Shown one piece after another: positions 43,823-55,200 of a stretch of DNA of 64,000 nucleotides. This stretch comes from Stenogyne calaminthoides (lineage: Eukaryota > Streptophyta > Magnoliopsida > Lamiales > Lamiaceae), in NCBI GenBank assembly GCA_037126765.1, contig JBBCBC010000016.1:11396728-11460727 (forward strand), given 5' to 3'. Every line of letters begins with the position of its first letter. Position 1 is the first letter of the stretch. The notes under the pieces were generated by a model, which was not told where the DNA came from, ran no database searches, and saw nothing but the letters and a program-made list of their open reading frames with translations. Position numbers and translations under genes: made by a program.

Positions 43823-45362
43823 TTCGGTTTCAAGCCCTGTCTTTTAAATTGTTATTTAAATTATGTTGGCCATTAAATTTTATTGAAAATTGGATAGTAG
43901 AATTGCTAGATCTGTTTTGTAGGTATCCAATTGTCATGGTATTTAATGTGTTTAATTATTTCATACTTATGAATGGTTTTAATTCGACTCGTTCAAATTT
44001 GTTTTTCTCGTGAGAAAATTCACGAGTACATTAGGCTATTTGATTTGTTCAATGTAATAGACTAGTCTAGATTTAAGGTTTATTTATTTTATCGTTATAT
44101 AAATTGTAACCTGATCGAAGGCGAAGACAGAGATGAGAAATTAAAATGGATCCAGAACCATACGTGGGCGACGTGCATTGCGCAAAATGTGCCAAGAGAG
44201 GCACGCGAGCGACGAGGATGTCACCGGGCGCGCACGGTCATGGTGCTCGGCGTCGCGCGGGATCAGCCCTAGGCTCACAGGTGCACTAGGGTGAAAGGCA
44301 TGGGCGCGCGATGGACGTGCGCCGGACGGGCGAGGCGGGCGAGGAAAGCGCGCGCAATCACGCGGGTATGCACGGCGCTACCGAGTTCCGCAGGTGGATG
44401 CGCAGATGCGGGCGAAGGCGACCGGGGCTGGCAACTACGCATGCGCGGGTATGCGTGGCACCTGCCGAGGCTGCCGAGAACCATAGGGGCGACACACACT
44501 GCGCCCAGACGCACGGGTGCGGTCGCTCGGCCAAGGGGCAGGTTGGATGCAGACGTGCAACCCGGCTGCGAGCTACTTGACATGGCAATTCGAGACAAAT
44601 TTGTTTTTCGAGACGTTCGAGTGGGAGAAATTCAAGACGGTGTTTCTTCAAAATCAAGACAAGGAAAGTCAAACCATGACAGTTGGATAATTTGTGCCCA
44701 ATATGTTTATTTTCGGCTTTGCTTTATTTATTGTTTTATTTTCTTATGCTTTATTTAATTTGTTTAAATATGTTTCCATGAGAATTGTTCAATGAAAAAT
44801 CTCAAGTTCAAAAATTACTAAGTATGTTTTAAATTATTAATTCGGTTTTGAATCGAATTAATTTTAACCTCCATGATTTATTTATTTGTTAATTCTTTTA
44901 GAGAAATTCTTCTAAGAGACGGCCAAAAGAAAGCTTTCACATGAATAAATTTTTAAAAGGATGATTGTGAATTATTATTAGTGGCGACGATGACCCTCCC
45001 AAGAGGCTCGTTCAAAACGATGTAATAATTTTGTACTTAATCATGGTTATTACTTAGGTATAAAATTGATATGCATATACTTCACCGAAGTCCCTGTCAA
45101 TTTTATATTGGTCAAGTGGGAGCCAAACTATTATTTTTTCTTAAAAATTAAAGGTTTGTAATTGTTCTTGTTTGTAACCTCCTTAAATGTGATTTAAATG
45201 ATGACCCACCCACATGGCTCATTTTAACTGTTTTGAGATGTTGGTTGATGCATGTTCATATTTTTTTGAGGTTTCAATATGATTCATGTGATCGAATTAT
45301 GTGATTTTCTTTGTGTTGATCCGGATATTGACACAAGATGTATGTTTATTTTCAGTATCATC
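43823..45362 (+). other. CopC untranslated leader with GC-rich block
   Basis: The GC-rich part (44150-44580) contains overlapping open frames on both strands (up to 155 codons) rich in Arg, Ala and Gly, with no recognisable motif. Their abundance follows from base composition. The remainder is AT-rich and matches the CopA leader. No gene is claimed. Confidence 0.6.
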
Positions 45363-46130
45363 ATGTTGCAACCTTTTAATCCACTATTCAATATACTGAA
45401 AGAAAATTTGCTTACTGGAGAGAATTTTGTTCATTGGTATCGAAAACTTACTATTGTCCTCACCGCACAACATCACAACTGGGTTCTTACTACACCCAAA
45501 CCAGAAAAGCCAACTGATGAGTCCAGCAAAATGGAAAAGAAAGAACATGCTGACTAGGAGCATTCCAACGAAATGACAAAGTGTACCATCTTGGCTTCTA
45601 TGTCAGATGTGTTGCAACACCAACACCAAAACGTTGAAACTGCTGCAGACATCATGGTCAATCTTAAAGCGATGTTCCAACATCAGAACCGTGTGGCTCG
45701 CCAGATCACCATGAGAGATATGCTCTCCATGAAAATGGTGGAGGGAACGCCCGTAAGGGAGCACTTTCTCCAAATGATGGCTCACCGTAACAAGCTTAAG
45801 GTACTTGGCGCTGAATATGATATCGAGACCCAGATCGATTTCATACTCCATTCCCTGCCCAAAAGCTTCGAGCAGTTCAGGCTCAACTACCAAATGAACA
45901 ATCAGAAGTTCACTTTTCTTGATCTGCTACAAGCTCTAGTCTCGGCGGAGGGAATATTGGGAGAGAGCAGCCAAGCCTTGGCGGCGATTGGTCCATCTTC
46001 TTCTTCTAGGCCATGAGGAGGCAAGAAAAAGAAGAAGACCAAAACCGAAAGCCAAGCTAACTCAAGCGTTGCCAAAGGCAAAGGAAAGGTGAAGAGAGAG
46101 GGTAGAATAAAGAATCCGGCTACGGGGAAA
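45363..46130 (+). pseudogene. CopC gag
   Basis: From ATG at 45363 it reads LQPFNPLFNILKENLLTGEN and FVHWYRKLTIVLTAQHHNWV (N-terminal Copia gag). After a single TAG at 45555 the UBN2-type core follows: ITMRDMLSMKMVEGTPVREH and LKVLGAEYDIETQIDFILHS. A TGA at 46014 precedes a lysine-rich linker. Apart from these two stops the frame is open, so this is the best-kept Copia gag in the window. Confidence 0.9.
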
Positions 46131-46620
46131 TGTTTCAACTGTGGTGAAGAAGGACATTGGAGGTCAGCCTGTTCCAAACCCAAGCAGAATGGGAAGAAAG
46201 GTAATTCTCACGCACTAGTTGTCGAAACTTGTTTAGCGGCGTATGCTACCCATTCGTGGGTAATGGATACGGGATCCACTGGTCATGTTTGTTTCACTTT
46301 ACAGGGGTTCAAAAGGACCCGACAACTTAGTGGAAGTGAGATCCTCATCATGCTAGGTGATGCTACGAGAGTGGCAGCTGAAGCAGTGGGAGACGTGCAC
46401 CTGTCTTTTGAAGACAAAAGTTTAATTTTAAGAGATGTTCTTTATGTTCCTGTTTTTCGGAAAAACCTTATTTCAGTTTCCAAACTATTTGCTGATGGAT
46501 ATTATGTTTGTTTTAATGAACATGTTACTGTTTTTCGTAACTATGTGTTTATCTGTCATGGAACTTTACAGAACAATCTCTATATTATTAGTTGTGCACA
46601 CCACTCACAAAATGCATCCT
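46131..46620 (+). pseudogene. CopC zinc knuckle and protease
   Basis: CFNCGEEGHWRSAC is a perfect CCHC knuckle. The retropepsin site WVMDTGSTGHVCF keeps DTG, followed by LILRDVLYVPVFRKNLISVS, the usual Copia protease end. The frame is open throughout and continues into integrase. Confidence 0.9.
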
Positions 46621-47076
46621 GTAACACATCTACCGTTTCGAGCACTAAAAGAAAACGTTCGACTAACGTGAACGAGACACTTCTTTGGCATCTAAGATTA
46701 GGTCATATTAATCCGAATAGTTACCAAAGGTTGGTCCAAGATGGTTCATTTGAGTCCCTTCGGATTGAACCATTTTCAACCTGCGAATCATGTTTGGAGG
46801 GTAAAATGATCAAGAGGTCATTTGGAGACAAGGGGCTTAAAGCTAAAGAAGTGTTGGAAATCGTTCACACTGACGTGTGTGGTCCAATGCAAATCAAAAG
46901 CTAGAGGAGGCTACGAGTATTTTGTTACGTTTATCGATGATTACTCATGTCATGGATACGTTTTCCTGATGAAGCATAAATCTGAGACCTTTGAAAAATT
47001 CAAAGAATTTAAGGCTCAAGCAGAGAATTATAAAGAGATTTTTTTATCATATCTTGTTGAAAACTTGAAATATTAA
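46621..47076 (+). pseudogene. CopC integrase, truncated
   Basis: LLWHLRLGHINPNSYQRLVQ and STCESCLEGKMIKRSF form the zinc-binding domain, and VLEIVHTDVCGPMQ holds the first catalytic aspartate. A TAG at 46902 and a frameshift follow, then YFVTFIDDYSCHGYVFLMKH. Homology with CopA stops at about 47036, so the second aspartate and the glutamate are lost. About 1.4 kb of pol (the rest of integrase and the RT) is missing from the whole locus. Confidence 0.87.
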
Positions 47077-47084
47077 AACTAGAG

Positions 47085-47252
47085 ATGGACCGGTTTTTCT
47101 GTCATTCGATATTAATTGTTGTGATCAAAACAATTTGTACGAGGATTAGAACTTGGCTGGGGAATTTTACTCAACCAAGAAAAACTTATTTAGAGGCAAT
47201 TTCATGGGCGAACAGTATAGGATTAGAAGCGGCAATTATTGAAACTGATTCA
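47085..47252 (+). pseudogene. RNase H-like ORF, N-terminal fragment
   Basis: The frame RTWLGNFTQPRKTYLEAISW and ANSIGLEAAIIETDS matches the plant RVT_3 RNase H-like domain, as found at the C-terminus of plant LINE ORF2 and in related host proteins. The catalytic E (YLEA) and D (ETDS) are visible. It is cut at the last codon by CopD and continues at 62024. The upstream part, with the first aspartate, is not recognised; the rearranged CopC end lies there. LINE remnant or host gene cannot be decided. Confidence 0.7.
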
Positions 47253-48809
47253 TGTAGGTCCCGAACGGGTTTTGTGAGGGCAGAAGTCTAGAGGGGAGGG
47301 GTGAATAGACTTCTGAAAACTTTTTGTACAGATCAGGTGTGATTGCAGTTAGCCTGATCAGAGTGCAAGTGAATCAGTTTGGACTGATATCCAACTTACT
47401 AATCGCCTGAAGGCAGATCAGTTCGGTATCTATCAGTTTAACTGATTGTGCGGAAGCTAAGTCTTACCCGTGTGAAAAACCAGTTTTAATAAATCAGATT
47501 CCAAAGTTAGTCTTTCAACCAGTTGACTAAAGTGTCAAACTTGATCAGATCAAAAGCTTGGTGCTAGCTGATCTTAACTTAGAATATGTATGCAGCTTTA
47601 ATTAAGTTGTGTGCGATTGTGTAAAATAGTTAATCAAAGCAGGTAAATGCACACAAGATTTATAGTGGTTCGGACAAACCAGTCCTACGTCCACTCTTCC
47701 CTATCACAAGGGGCACCAACTAAACCAACTGGACTTAGATTATTGTGTTAGTCCAACACAGTACACCAACAGATATTTAAAGAGTTCTCACTCAACCGAT
47801 CCCAGAAATCAGAACTAGAAACCCTAGTCTTAAATCTTGCTAAACAACTTAACCTAACTTTGGGTTTTGGGTAAGATTGTTTTTGTTCCAACTTTGAAAT
47901 CTTTCCTAGTTTTTTTAAGTAGCCTATCAGCTAGATGAAAAGATTTATGTGCTAAGAACTATGGGATGAACACTTAGAAAAATAATCTTCAAGTTTGTGT
48001 TCTTCGTGCGGAAATTTGATTATAGCTTGAGCTTCTTGATAGTTTCCGTTTCTTCACTCTGAAGAGTAATCTCATATTTATAGACCTCGAAATCAAAGAG
48101 CCATTGGAGAGCAATTTGAATTTCCAGCTATATTTGGTAGACTTGCAGGATTGATGTGACGTGCTTCAGGAACGGCATGGCCGAAAGCCTGAATAGTGTC
48201 TTTTATAGCCGTTTGAGAAAGCAACACCAAATCCCGTAATTGCCTGCTCCGATCATACGTGTCTTGTTCTTATTGGTTAACAGAAGCACTTTTCAGTGTT
48301 GTTCTACCAACTAAGGTTGACATTCTTCTTGTTCAGATCATCGACGTATGACTTGGTGAAACATCAGTTTTCACCTGGTGAGCCGACCGATCAAGAATAA
48401 CCGATCGATCTACTGATAAGTCTTCGGTGCGATTGTCTTAGCTTCAACTAGCGGACTTCGGTGATGTAGGTCTTCTGGTCTGATCTTCTGGAAGTCATCT
48501 GATCTTCAAGTCTTCTGAATTTGAACTTCATGACTTCAGCTGAGATATCTGACTTTATCAGATCGATCTGATCTTCTATTCTTCCCTTGCCTTCTGGCCT
48601 GTCGGATATCAGCTGTTCTTTTGATCTGACCTATACATATTGAGGTTCCCCCTCAATATGTGACCTATCTTCTACATCAGTTGTTCTATATAATAATTAT
48701 CAACTGGTATTCTTATAACTGGTAATAAAAACATCAGTCAGCTAACAGGTCTGTCTGGTCCTATTACATGTGTTTTAGAACTTTCATCAAAACTCTAAAT
48801 TTCCCAACA
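47253..48809 (-). repeat. CopD 3' LTR
   Basis: On the minus strand it starts TGTTGGGAAATTTAGAG and ends CGGGACCTACA. The polypurine tract AAAAATGGGGAAAT (48810-48825) follows on the right. A minus-strand TATAAATA lies near 48074. A patch at about 48380-48470 differs sharply from the other LTR. Confidence 0.93.
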
Positions 48810-48825
48810 ATTTCCCCATTTTTGA

Positions 48826-51800
48826 TGAAACCAAAACACTTGAGAAAAACCAAGCACGTTGATAAATATAGAAACAATGAAAAGAGCATATAATCAGAAG
48901 ACAATGAGATTTTGTCTTAGGATCAGAAAATAAACTTTTCTTTCATTAGATTTATCGATTACATATTACATCAGAAAAGTTTGAGTTTAAAAACAGCTGA
49001 TCTTAAGTAGTCTTCTGATTCTTCAGTCTCTTGGCTTGTATCCTTCTGGCATTTCTCTTTGATCTTGAGGGATGTTGAAAATCTGGTATAGCTTCCATTT
49101 AACATCATTGATCTGCTGAGGATCAGTTATGCGCGTTTTGCTCAGGATGTCAAAATAGAACCTTTGAAATGCCAGTCTGTCAAATGAGCCATCTGCCTTC
49201 TTCGAGTAGTCCATCACGCCATACTCTTGGCGAGATATTTTTACATTGATTATTTTGGCCTCATTTTCCAGATACTTCAGAAAATCTGGATATTTGTTCT
49301 CCAACCAGTTGAGGAATTCCGAATCTGGAGATTCTTCTTGTGGAACAAGATCTAGAACAAAAGCATCCAGAAGTCATTCACTTCTGATCTTATTCCATTC
49401 CTCAAACCTATCAGCATGTGCAGTAGTTTTCAGAATGATCTCATCAACTCTTGCTGGCAGCTGAGGTTCTTGTCCGGATTTTCCAACTTTTCCTTTCTTT
49501 GCCCTCGATCTGTATTTCTTTTTCAGATCTTCTACCTCTGCCAATTTTTCTGTCCTTCTTTCTTCTTCACTTATTCGGGCTTCTTGAAAGAATCTCTGCT
49601 CTTTGGGACGATTTCTCGGCCCGATTTGTTATCGGCCAGATCTCTGCTAATTTGTGCTTCTTGTGGCTTTCTTAGTCACGAGTGGTAGTACAAGTTGTGA
49701 TGTCCCAAAGACACCCATGACTAACTTTCTTGCCTTTGACTTTTCCATCTTCTCGAAAATTTAGTTAGCAAAAAAGATCCGGATGGTCTAGTCTTTGTCC
49801 ATAGATTCAAGCTATGCGAATCGGGTCTTCTATTGTTACGATAGTGTCGGGTTGGTTTCTCAATCATCCTTCCCCTTTTTTTTTGATCAAAAAGAGCGGT
49901 GAGGTGGGAAGTCGAGATCCAAAGTGGCGATATGGCCTTGTTAAGATCTTCAACAGATAAACCTTGAGCTTGAGCGGATAGACTTTGAATCTTGAGATCA
50001 TTTCGATCTTGGCAATTCCACAGCGATAGAGAGGGTAAGAATTAGTTTGTCAAGTTTTTCTTGATCATTTCTAGCTTTTCGGTGACCATCGGAAGAAAAC
50101 TTGTTATTGATCAACTTTGGACTAGCTTGTCATCAACTGTCTTTTTAAACTCAGCAGTCAGGTTGGTCACAGTTTGAGAGAACTGATCTTTGATTGCCTC
50201 AATCTGGGAAATAGCCAATTCCCGTTGATCCGTTATTTCTTTGAGGCCAATCTGCCTCTGATCAACTATTGTGTTGCTAAGTTGATTAGCCAACACTCCC
50301 TCGACTTCTTCTTTTCGGGAGATCTTTAAAACCACGATCGATCTCGCGAAGTTGATCGTGATGATGTGAGTTGTAGGAATATTTTGCGTCACTGATCTCT
50401 TTTCGGTTGTTTGCGCCTCCGGTGGTTTGGTCATGAACCTATGACACCGTTCCACTATCATCGGCAACTCTCCACATCCTTCATAGGATTATCTGCTTTA
50501 GGAGTTTCTTGGCGGGCTCGTTCAACTTGTTCAATAATCCCGACTTTACGTGGATCGAGCTTTGATCGATTCAAATATTATCGGCTCACCGGTGATCCTA
50601 CTTGAGCGATTTCTTCATGTCGAAATCAAAATCTGCGAATTCATCGGCCGCCTCCCATCCGTTCTATAATCATCATAAAATCGAGAAGCTCTTTAACCGG
50701 AGATCTTTCCAGTGAGGATCTCCATTACTTCCTCTCGAATAACGGGATGGGCTACCCACTCTACGGATCTGACTCATCAATATCGCTTTCAATTTGCATT
50801 ACGACCATTTTCCGGTGATGGTCTTGGATGATCTGGACTCGAATTATCTGCTTGGATCGACCCGGTTCTGATTGATGAGATGTAGAGGGTTACGTGGTGT
50901 CTGAGTAGGCGGAAGTTGGGCGATTGGCTGAATCTGCAGGGTTACGTTATCGGCAATTACGTCCCGGACTCTGCGGCGGTGATCTTTTTTCCGTTCGCGA
51001 ACCGATGAACTTTCAGGTTCGCAGGCAGGTGAAGGAGAAGGAGAAATATGCTCGATGAGCGAAGTCCGAGTGGTGAATCACCGAGATTGAGGAGAAGGAG
51101 ATCGTTCGTCTCTTGCTCTTCCCTCAGAATGTTCTGGCGAGCTTTCAACTTGAGAAACCCCTGTCGATTTTTCGGTGATTTACGTGGCTCATCGGGTTGC
51201 TCGGCACTCCTTCTTCATCGACTTCGTCATCCGTAAAGCAGAGTCATGGAGGCTGTTTTTGCCTTCTTCGGACCTCTTCTCTTGAGCCTTTACCGGTTTT
51301 CTCTTCTTCTTTTGGGGGAGCATCCGTGCGACGTGGGCTGCCTCCTTGTTCTTTCCTTTCTTCACCTTTGGAGGGGTGGGCCGCATATCATCATCGGGTG
51401 GCCCATATATAGCAGATGTGGTTGTGAGAAAGGCCTTGTAGGACTTCAGTCCATTCTGATCCCATTCAGCATTTGGCATTTTGTCCTTCAGAATAACTGC
51501 AACCTTGTTGAGATTGTTGATTCTCTTCTTCAGATAGACTTGCCTACGATCATTAACTCCAAATTTTTCATGTTCTTGGGGCAGAATGGCCTTCAGGAAG
51601 CCATGCCAATTGATATTTTTGGCTTCATCGATTATCGCAGTCATGCTGTACATTTTTACGGATGTTAAAGCATCTGGGCTGAACGAAATACCCATGATTG
51701 TTTTTGATAGTATGTCAAACAACAGTCGATATTTCCTTTTTAACATAGGTCTGACAAAACCTGCGGTCTGGTGTTTGTCAGCCTCTCTGAAGAGTTCCTT

Positions 51801-52169
51801 TCTGATCAGCTCATCTTCATTCTCCCTGTAGTGAGCAGGAGAGATTCTTCCTTTGGGCAAAATTGAATGAAAGAGTTATGTCGAAGATTTGACATCGATC
51901 TCCTCTCATTTAACTGAAGAAATCAGTTCATCTCCAGGATTGTCCGTATCCACCTTCAAATTCCTTAAAAATTCCGATGCTTCATCTTTGCATTCTTTGG
52001 ATTGCGATGCAACACAATATTTTTCAAGACCTCCCTTCTTCAGAATTTGTTCCACCTCCATTGACTCCGGATCTCGCGTAACACCAAACTTTACAAATTT
52101 GTCATCGATAATTTTTGTTGCCAGATCCGCATAGTTGCACATGATTTTTCCCATTCCGTGAGTGGCCAT
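48826..52169 (-). pseudogene. CopD extra ORF behind pol (envelope-like position)
   Basis: The frame begins MATHGMGKIMCNYADLATKI (52169), then RISPAHYRENEDELIRKELF and NINWHGFLKAILPQEHEKFG. A charged coiled-coil part follows (LANQLSNTIVDQRQIGLKEI, QREL and ISQIEAIKDQFSQ), and it ends with YPDFLKYLENEAKII and DVKWKLYQIFNIPQ before a stop at 49023. SIRE elements carry an ORF at this place, often called envelope-like. I see no signal peptide or membrane span here, so the label rests on position only. Stretches at 49700-50110 and 50320-51050 are scrambled by many frameshifts. Confidence 0.6.
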
Positions 52170-53340
52170 CTACAACAAGATATACTCGATTAAAATTGTG
52201 CATAATCATAAAGATATCATATATTGATTATCAGACCTATTCTCAGGCCTAGTAATCGATAAATACATACGGATACCAAGAAATGATAAGGCATATCACA
52301 GGATAAAATATATAGACATAATCTATGTGATCAATGGATTTTGGAAAAGAAATTCATCAAATAACCAGAAATTACCAGATTCTGTTTTTCGGAAAATAAG
52401 TTTGAATTGCAAGAAAACACTTTGAATCACAGAAAGGTAATTTTGAGTTTTTAGAGAATAAATCGCAAGATTTTGAGATGAAGAATACTCTGGTAGGGTT
52501 TTGATGAAACTTATAAGATGGAGGAGGGAAAATCGAGATTAGAAGATCAACCGCTTGAAAAGGTTAAACGATCCAGATTGAGCGGTTTTGATCGTGTGGT
52601 CAGGAAAAGCACGTACGATTGCCTTTTGGATTTAAAAGTACATTTTGTGGCAATTAATACAAATACCCCACGTCCGCATTAAATATTTTGCAGGATATAC
52701 GTCACAAAAGTAGTGTGTACAGTAAAGGCAAATATTATCAGATAATATCAGATAAGTAAGCAGTAAACAAGGAAACAAAAATGCGTATCTGGTTGACTGA
52801 TATTGTAATCAGTCAATACCACTCGTAGATGTTGATTCCACTTGTTGATCTTAGTTTTCTGCCTAATCCTTATAATTTCCCAGATGTCCTTTTCAACTGA
52901 TCCGCTTCACTTTGCGTCTGATTTTTCCTTTTTTGATCCTCCTCGGTCAGTTGAAGTTCCCCCTTCAACTGTTATTTCTGATTTCTTATTGACTGATATA
53001 TCTGATTTGTTGAGGTATCATACTCAACTGATCTTCCTCATCTGATCAGTCTCTTATCTAATCAGATTTCAGTTGACCTAATCTGATTCTACTCAAACCA
53101 AGCCAATTCTTGGGATAAGTGTTACCGCCAAAACTTAGTTCTTGAAGAATTGAATAGTAGTCTCGATTCCCTAAGTCGGCATGATTTGACATTTGTAATA
53201 ATAGTCTGGATACTACGTAATGTCAAATCGCCATAAATTTATCCAATTATCAGTCGCGTGTTTCCTACACGCTGTCCTTGTGGTGCAAATTTCTCTAAAA
53301 GGCTTTGAGAAATCAAATTTGCATTTGCACCCTTGCTTGG
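52170..53340. other. CopD spacer, non-coding
   Basis: No domain is recognised. The stretch 52800-53100 is dense in CTGAT, ATCAG and CAACTG words on both strands. It separates the extra ORF from a plus-strand unit to the right. Confidence 0.5.
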
Positions 53341-53344
53341 CCTC

Positions 53345-53681
53345 TATAAATTGGACCAATGATTTACACAACATAACCCATTCACCATACTTATCTTCTT
53401 TGTAAATCATGTATTCTGGTGAACCCTTATTTCCAGTGAAACTTCCGGCAAAAACCTTTACCCCATTTTCAATGATTTCAGCTTCTCAAATCAACCCTGT
53501 GTGTCACTTATTGCTGCTTTCGTCGTCATCAAAGATTACACATACAATTATTGCAAAGCTTCTCTACCACCGAGGCGGCGGATCTGCTATCGCAATTGAG
53601 AAGACACTTCTCCTAACCGTATGCACCTTGTGTGTCTATCGAGATGACGGAATTAACATCAAGAGACTCAGTCTGATATAA
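53345..53681 (+). CDS. Candidate antisense ORF inside CopD
   Basis: A TATA box (CTATAAATTGGACC at 53344) is followed after about 60 bases of C/A-rich sequence, like a plant 5' UTR, by ATG at 53409. The 90-codon ORF reads MYSGEPLFPVKLPAKTFTPF, then CHLLLLSSSSKITHTIIAKL, with a hydrophobic middle. It resembles no family I know. It runs against CopD. A second short frame (GSWIRNPFNAALAPNSEALR) lies downstream and could be another exon. It may equally be chance. The coding claim is weak; the promoter-like layout is what is seen. Confidence 0.25.
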
Positions 53682-53986
53682 AACATGAGTTTGATATACG
53701 ATCTTGATCAGACAACAACTGATCTTCGTATATCAACTCAATTTTTGCATGCGACACATGTGGCCATATGATCTTTGGATCACTTTCTTGGCACTTGTGT
53801 CCCATTTAACAGCTGGAGAGCCCATTGATTTCAGATCTAGGGGCTCCTGGATTAGAAATCCATTCAACGCCGCTCTCGCTCCTAACTCCGAAGCTCTGAG
53901 GGTGGCTTTAGGATTATTTCAAAGCCTTGTTAAGTGGGGGAAAAATGGGAGCATCAGATCTTAAAATCTCTCTCTCTCCACCCCTT

Positions 53987-54014
53987 CTAGGGTTAGGTTT
54001 AGGGTTTAGGGTTT
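53987..54014 (+). repeat. Interstitial plant telomere motif
   Basis: CTAGGGTTAGGTTTAGGG followed by TTTAGGGTTTAT gives three to four TTTAGGG-type units, one of them lacking a T. The array is internal to a retrotransposon, so it is not a chromosome end. Confidence 0.8.
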
Positions 54015-54353
54015 ATGTACTGACCTCCGGGTCCTTTTGTACTTGTAACTTGTAATGTAAATCTGACCTTCGGGTCTTTATCAATGAAAATTTCTATTAT
54101 TCCATTATTGTGTAAATTTCCTGTTTTCTTATGCGATGTAAGCTTTAATCTTGTGAAACCTTGCTTGTTGAATATCAGCTTAATCGACTTACAAAGTGTG
54201 AAATAACCAAACTGATTTAATCAGATAATCCTTTAATCTGATCAGTTCCTTTAATCTGATAATCCGTAAATCTGATCGCTTTCTCATATCAGTTCCTTGA
54301 CTGATCTTCTGATCAGTTGAGATACCAAACTCAACTGATTCCTCTTAACCTGG

Positions 54354-55200
54354 TTAATCCCTTAACCAGCTGGTTCTGGAGATCAGTCCATCAAACATTT
54401 TAGGTGCTTTTTCTCCAAGATCCAGAAGCCCTAGCTCATTGCATAATTCCCTGAATCTGATCTCAGCTAGTGGCTTGGTTAGAATATCAGCTTTCTGTAT
54501 ATCAGTATGAATCTTTTCCATTCTGATATTCTCCTTTTCAACATGATCTCTTATAAAATGGTGTCTGACATCCACATGCTTGCATCTTGTATGTAGAACA
54601 GGATTTTGAGTGATTGCAATAGCACTATTACTGTCACAGAATATAGGTACATTCTTAGCTACAATGTTATAATCCCTCAGCTGCTGACTAAGCCAGAGCA
54701 GTTGGGAGCAACAGCTTTCTGCAGCCATATATTCTGCTTCAGTAGTAGATGTCGCAACTGATGTCTGCTTCTTTGAAAACAACGAGATCAGTTTACTTCC
54801 TAAAAACTGACATGTTCCTGAGGTTGACTTCCTGTCAATTTAGCAACCTCCACAATCAGAATCAGAATACCCACTAAGCTCTAGATTATCATCTGATGGG
54901 TAAAATAAACCAAGGTTTACTGTCCCCTTCAGATACTTAAGAATCCGCTTAGCTGCTTCTAGGTGACTTTGCATTGGATTTGCCTGAAATCTTGCACATA
55001 CACCTACTGCAAAAGTGATATCAGGTCTGCTGGCAGTCAGGTATAGTAGAGATCCAATAAGAGCCCTATATTCTTTCTGATTGGTTTTCTGACCAACCTC
55101 ATCTAGATCCATCTTGAATCCAGTCAACATAGGAATTCTGGCTTCCTTACAGTTTTGAACTCCAAACTTAGCCAATAAACTCCTAGTGTACTTTGCTTGG
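54354..55200 (-). pseudogene. CopD RNase H
   Basis: Two open frames read EYRALIGSLLYLTASRPDIT with FAVGVCARFQANPMQSHLEA and YSDSDCGGC, then SKKQTSVATSTTEAEYMAAE, FCDSNSAIAITQNPVLHTRC and KHVDVRHHFIRDHV. The catalytic D, E and D are kept. The two parts are separated by a stop after CGGC and a frameshift near 54790-54840. The C-terminal TKPLAEIRFRELCNELGLL is characteristic of SIRE-type Copia. Confidence 0.9.

Noticed and set aside
44275..44758. Arg/Ala-rich open frames in the GC-rich leader block
   Set aside because: Open frames exist on both strands, as GC-rich DNA gives few stops. No motif, and no conservation with CopA at protein level.
48826..52169. True retroviral-type envelope gene
   Set aside because: No signal peptide, membrane span or cleavage motif is visible. 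Position alone does not justify the name.
53987..54014. Telomere or chromosome end
   Set aside because: Only three to four units, flanked on both sides by the same retrotransposon.
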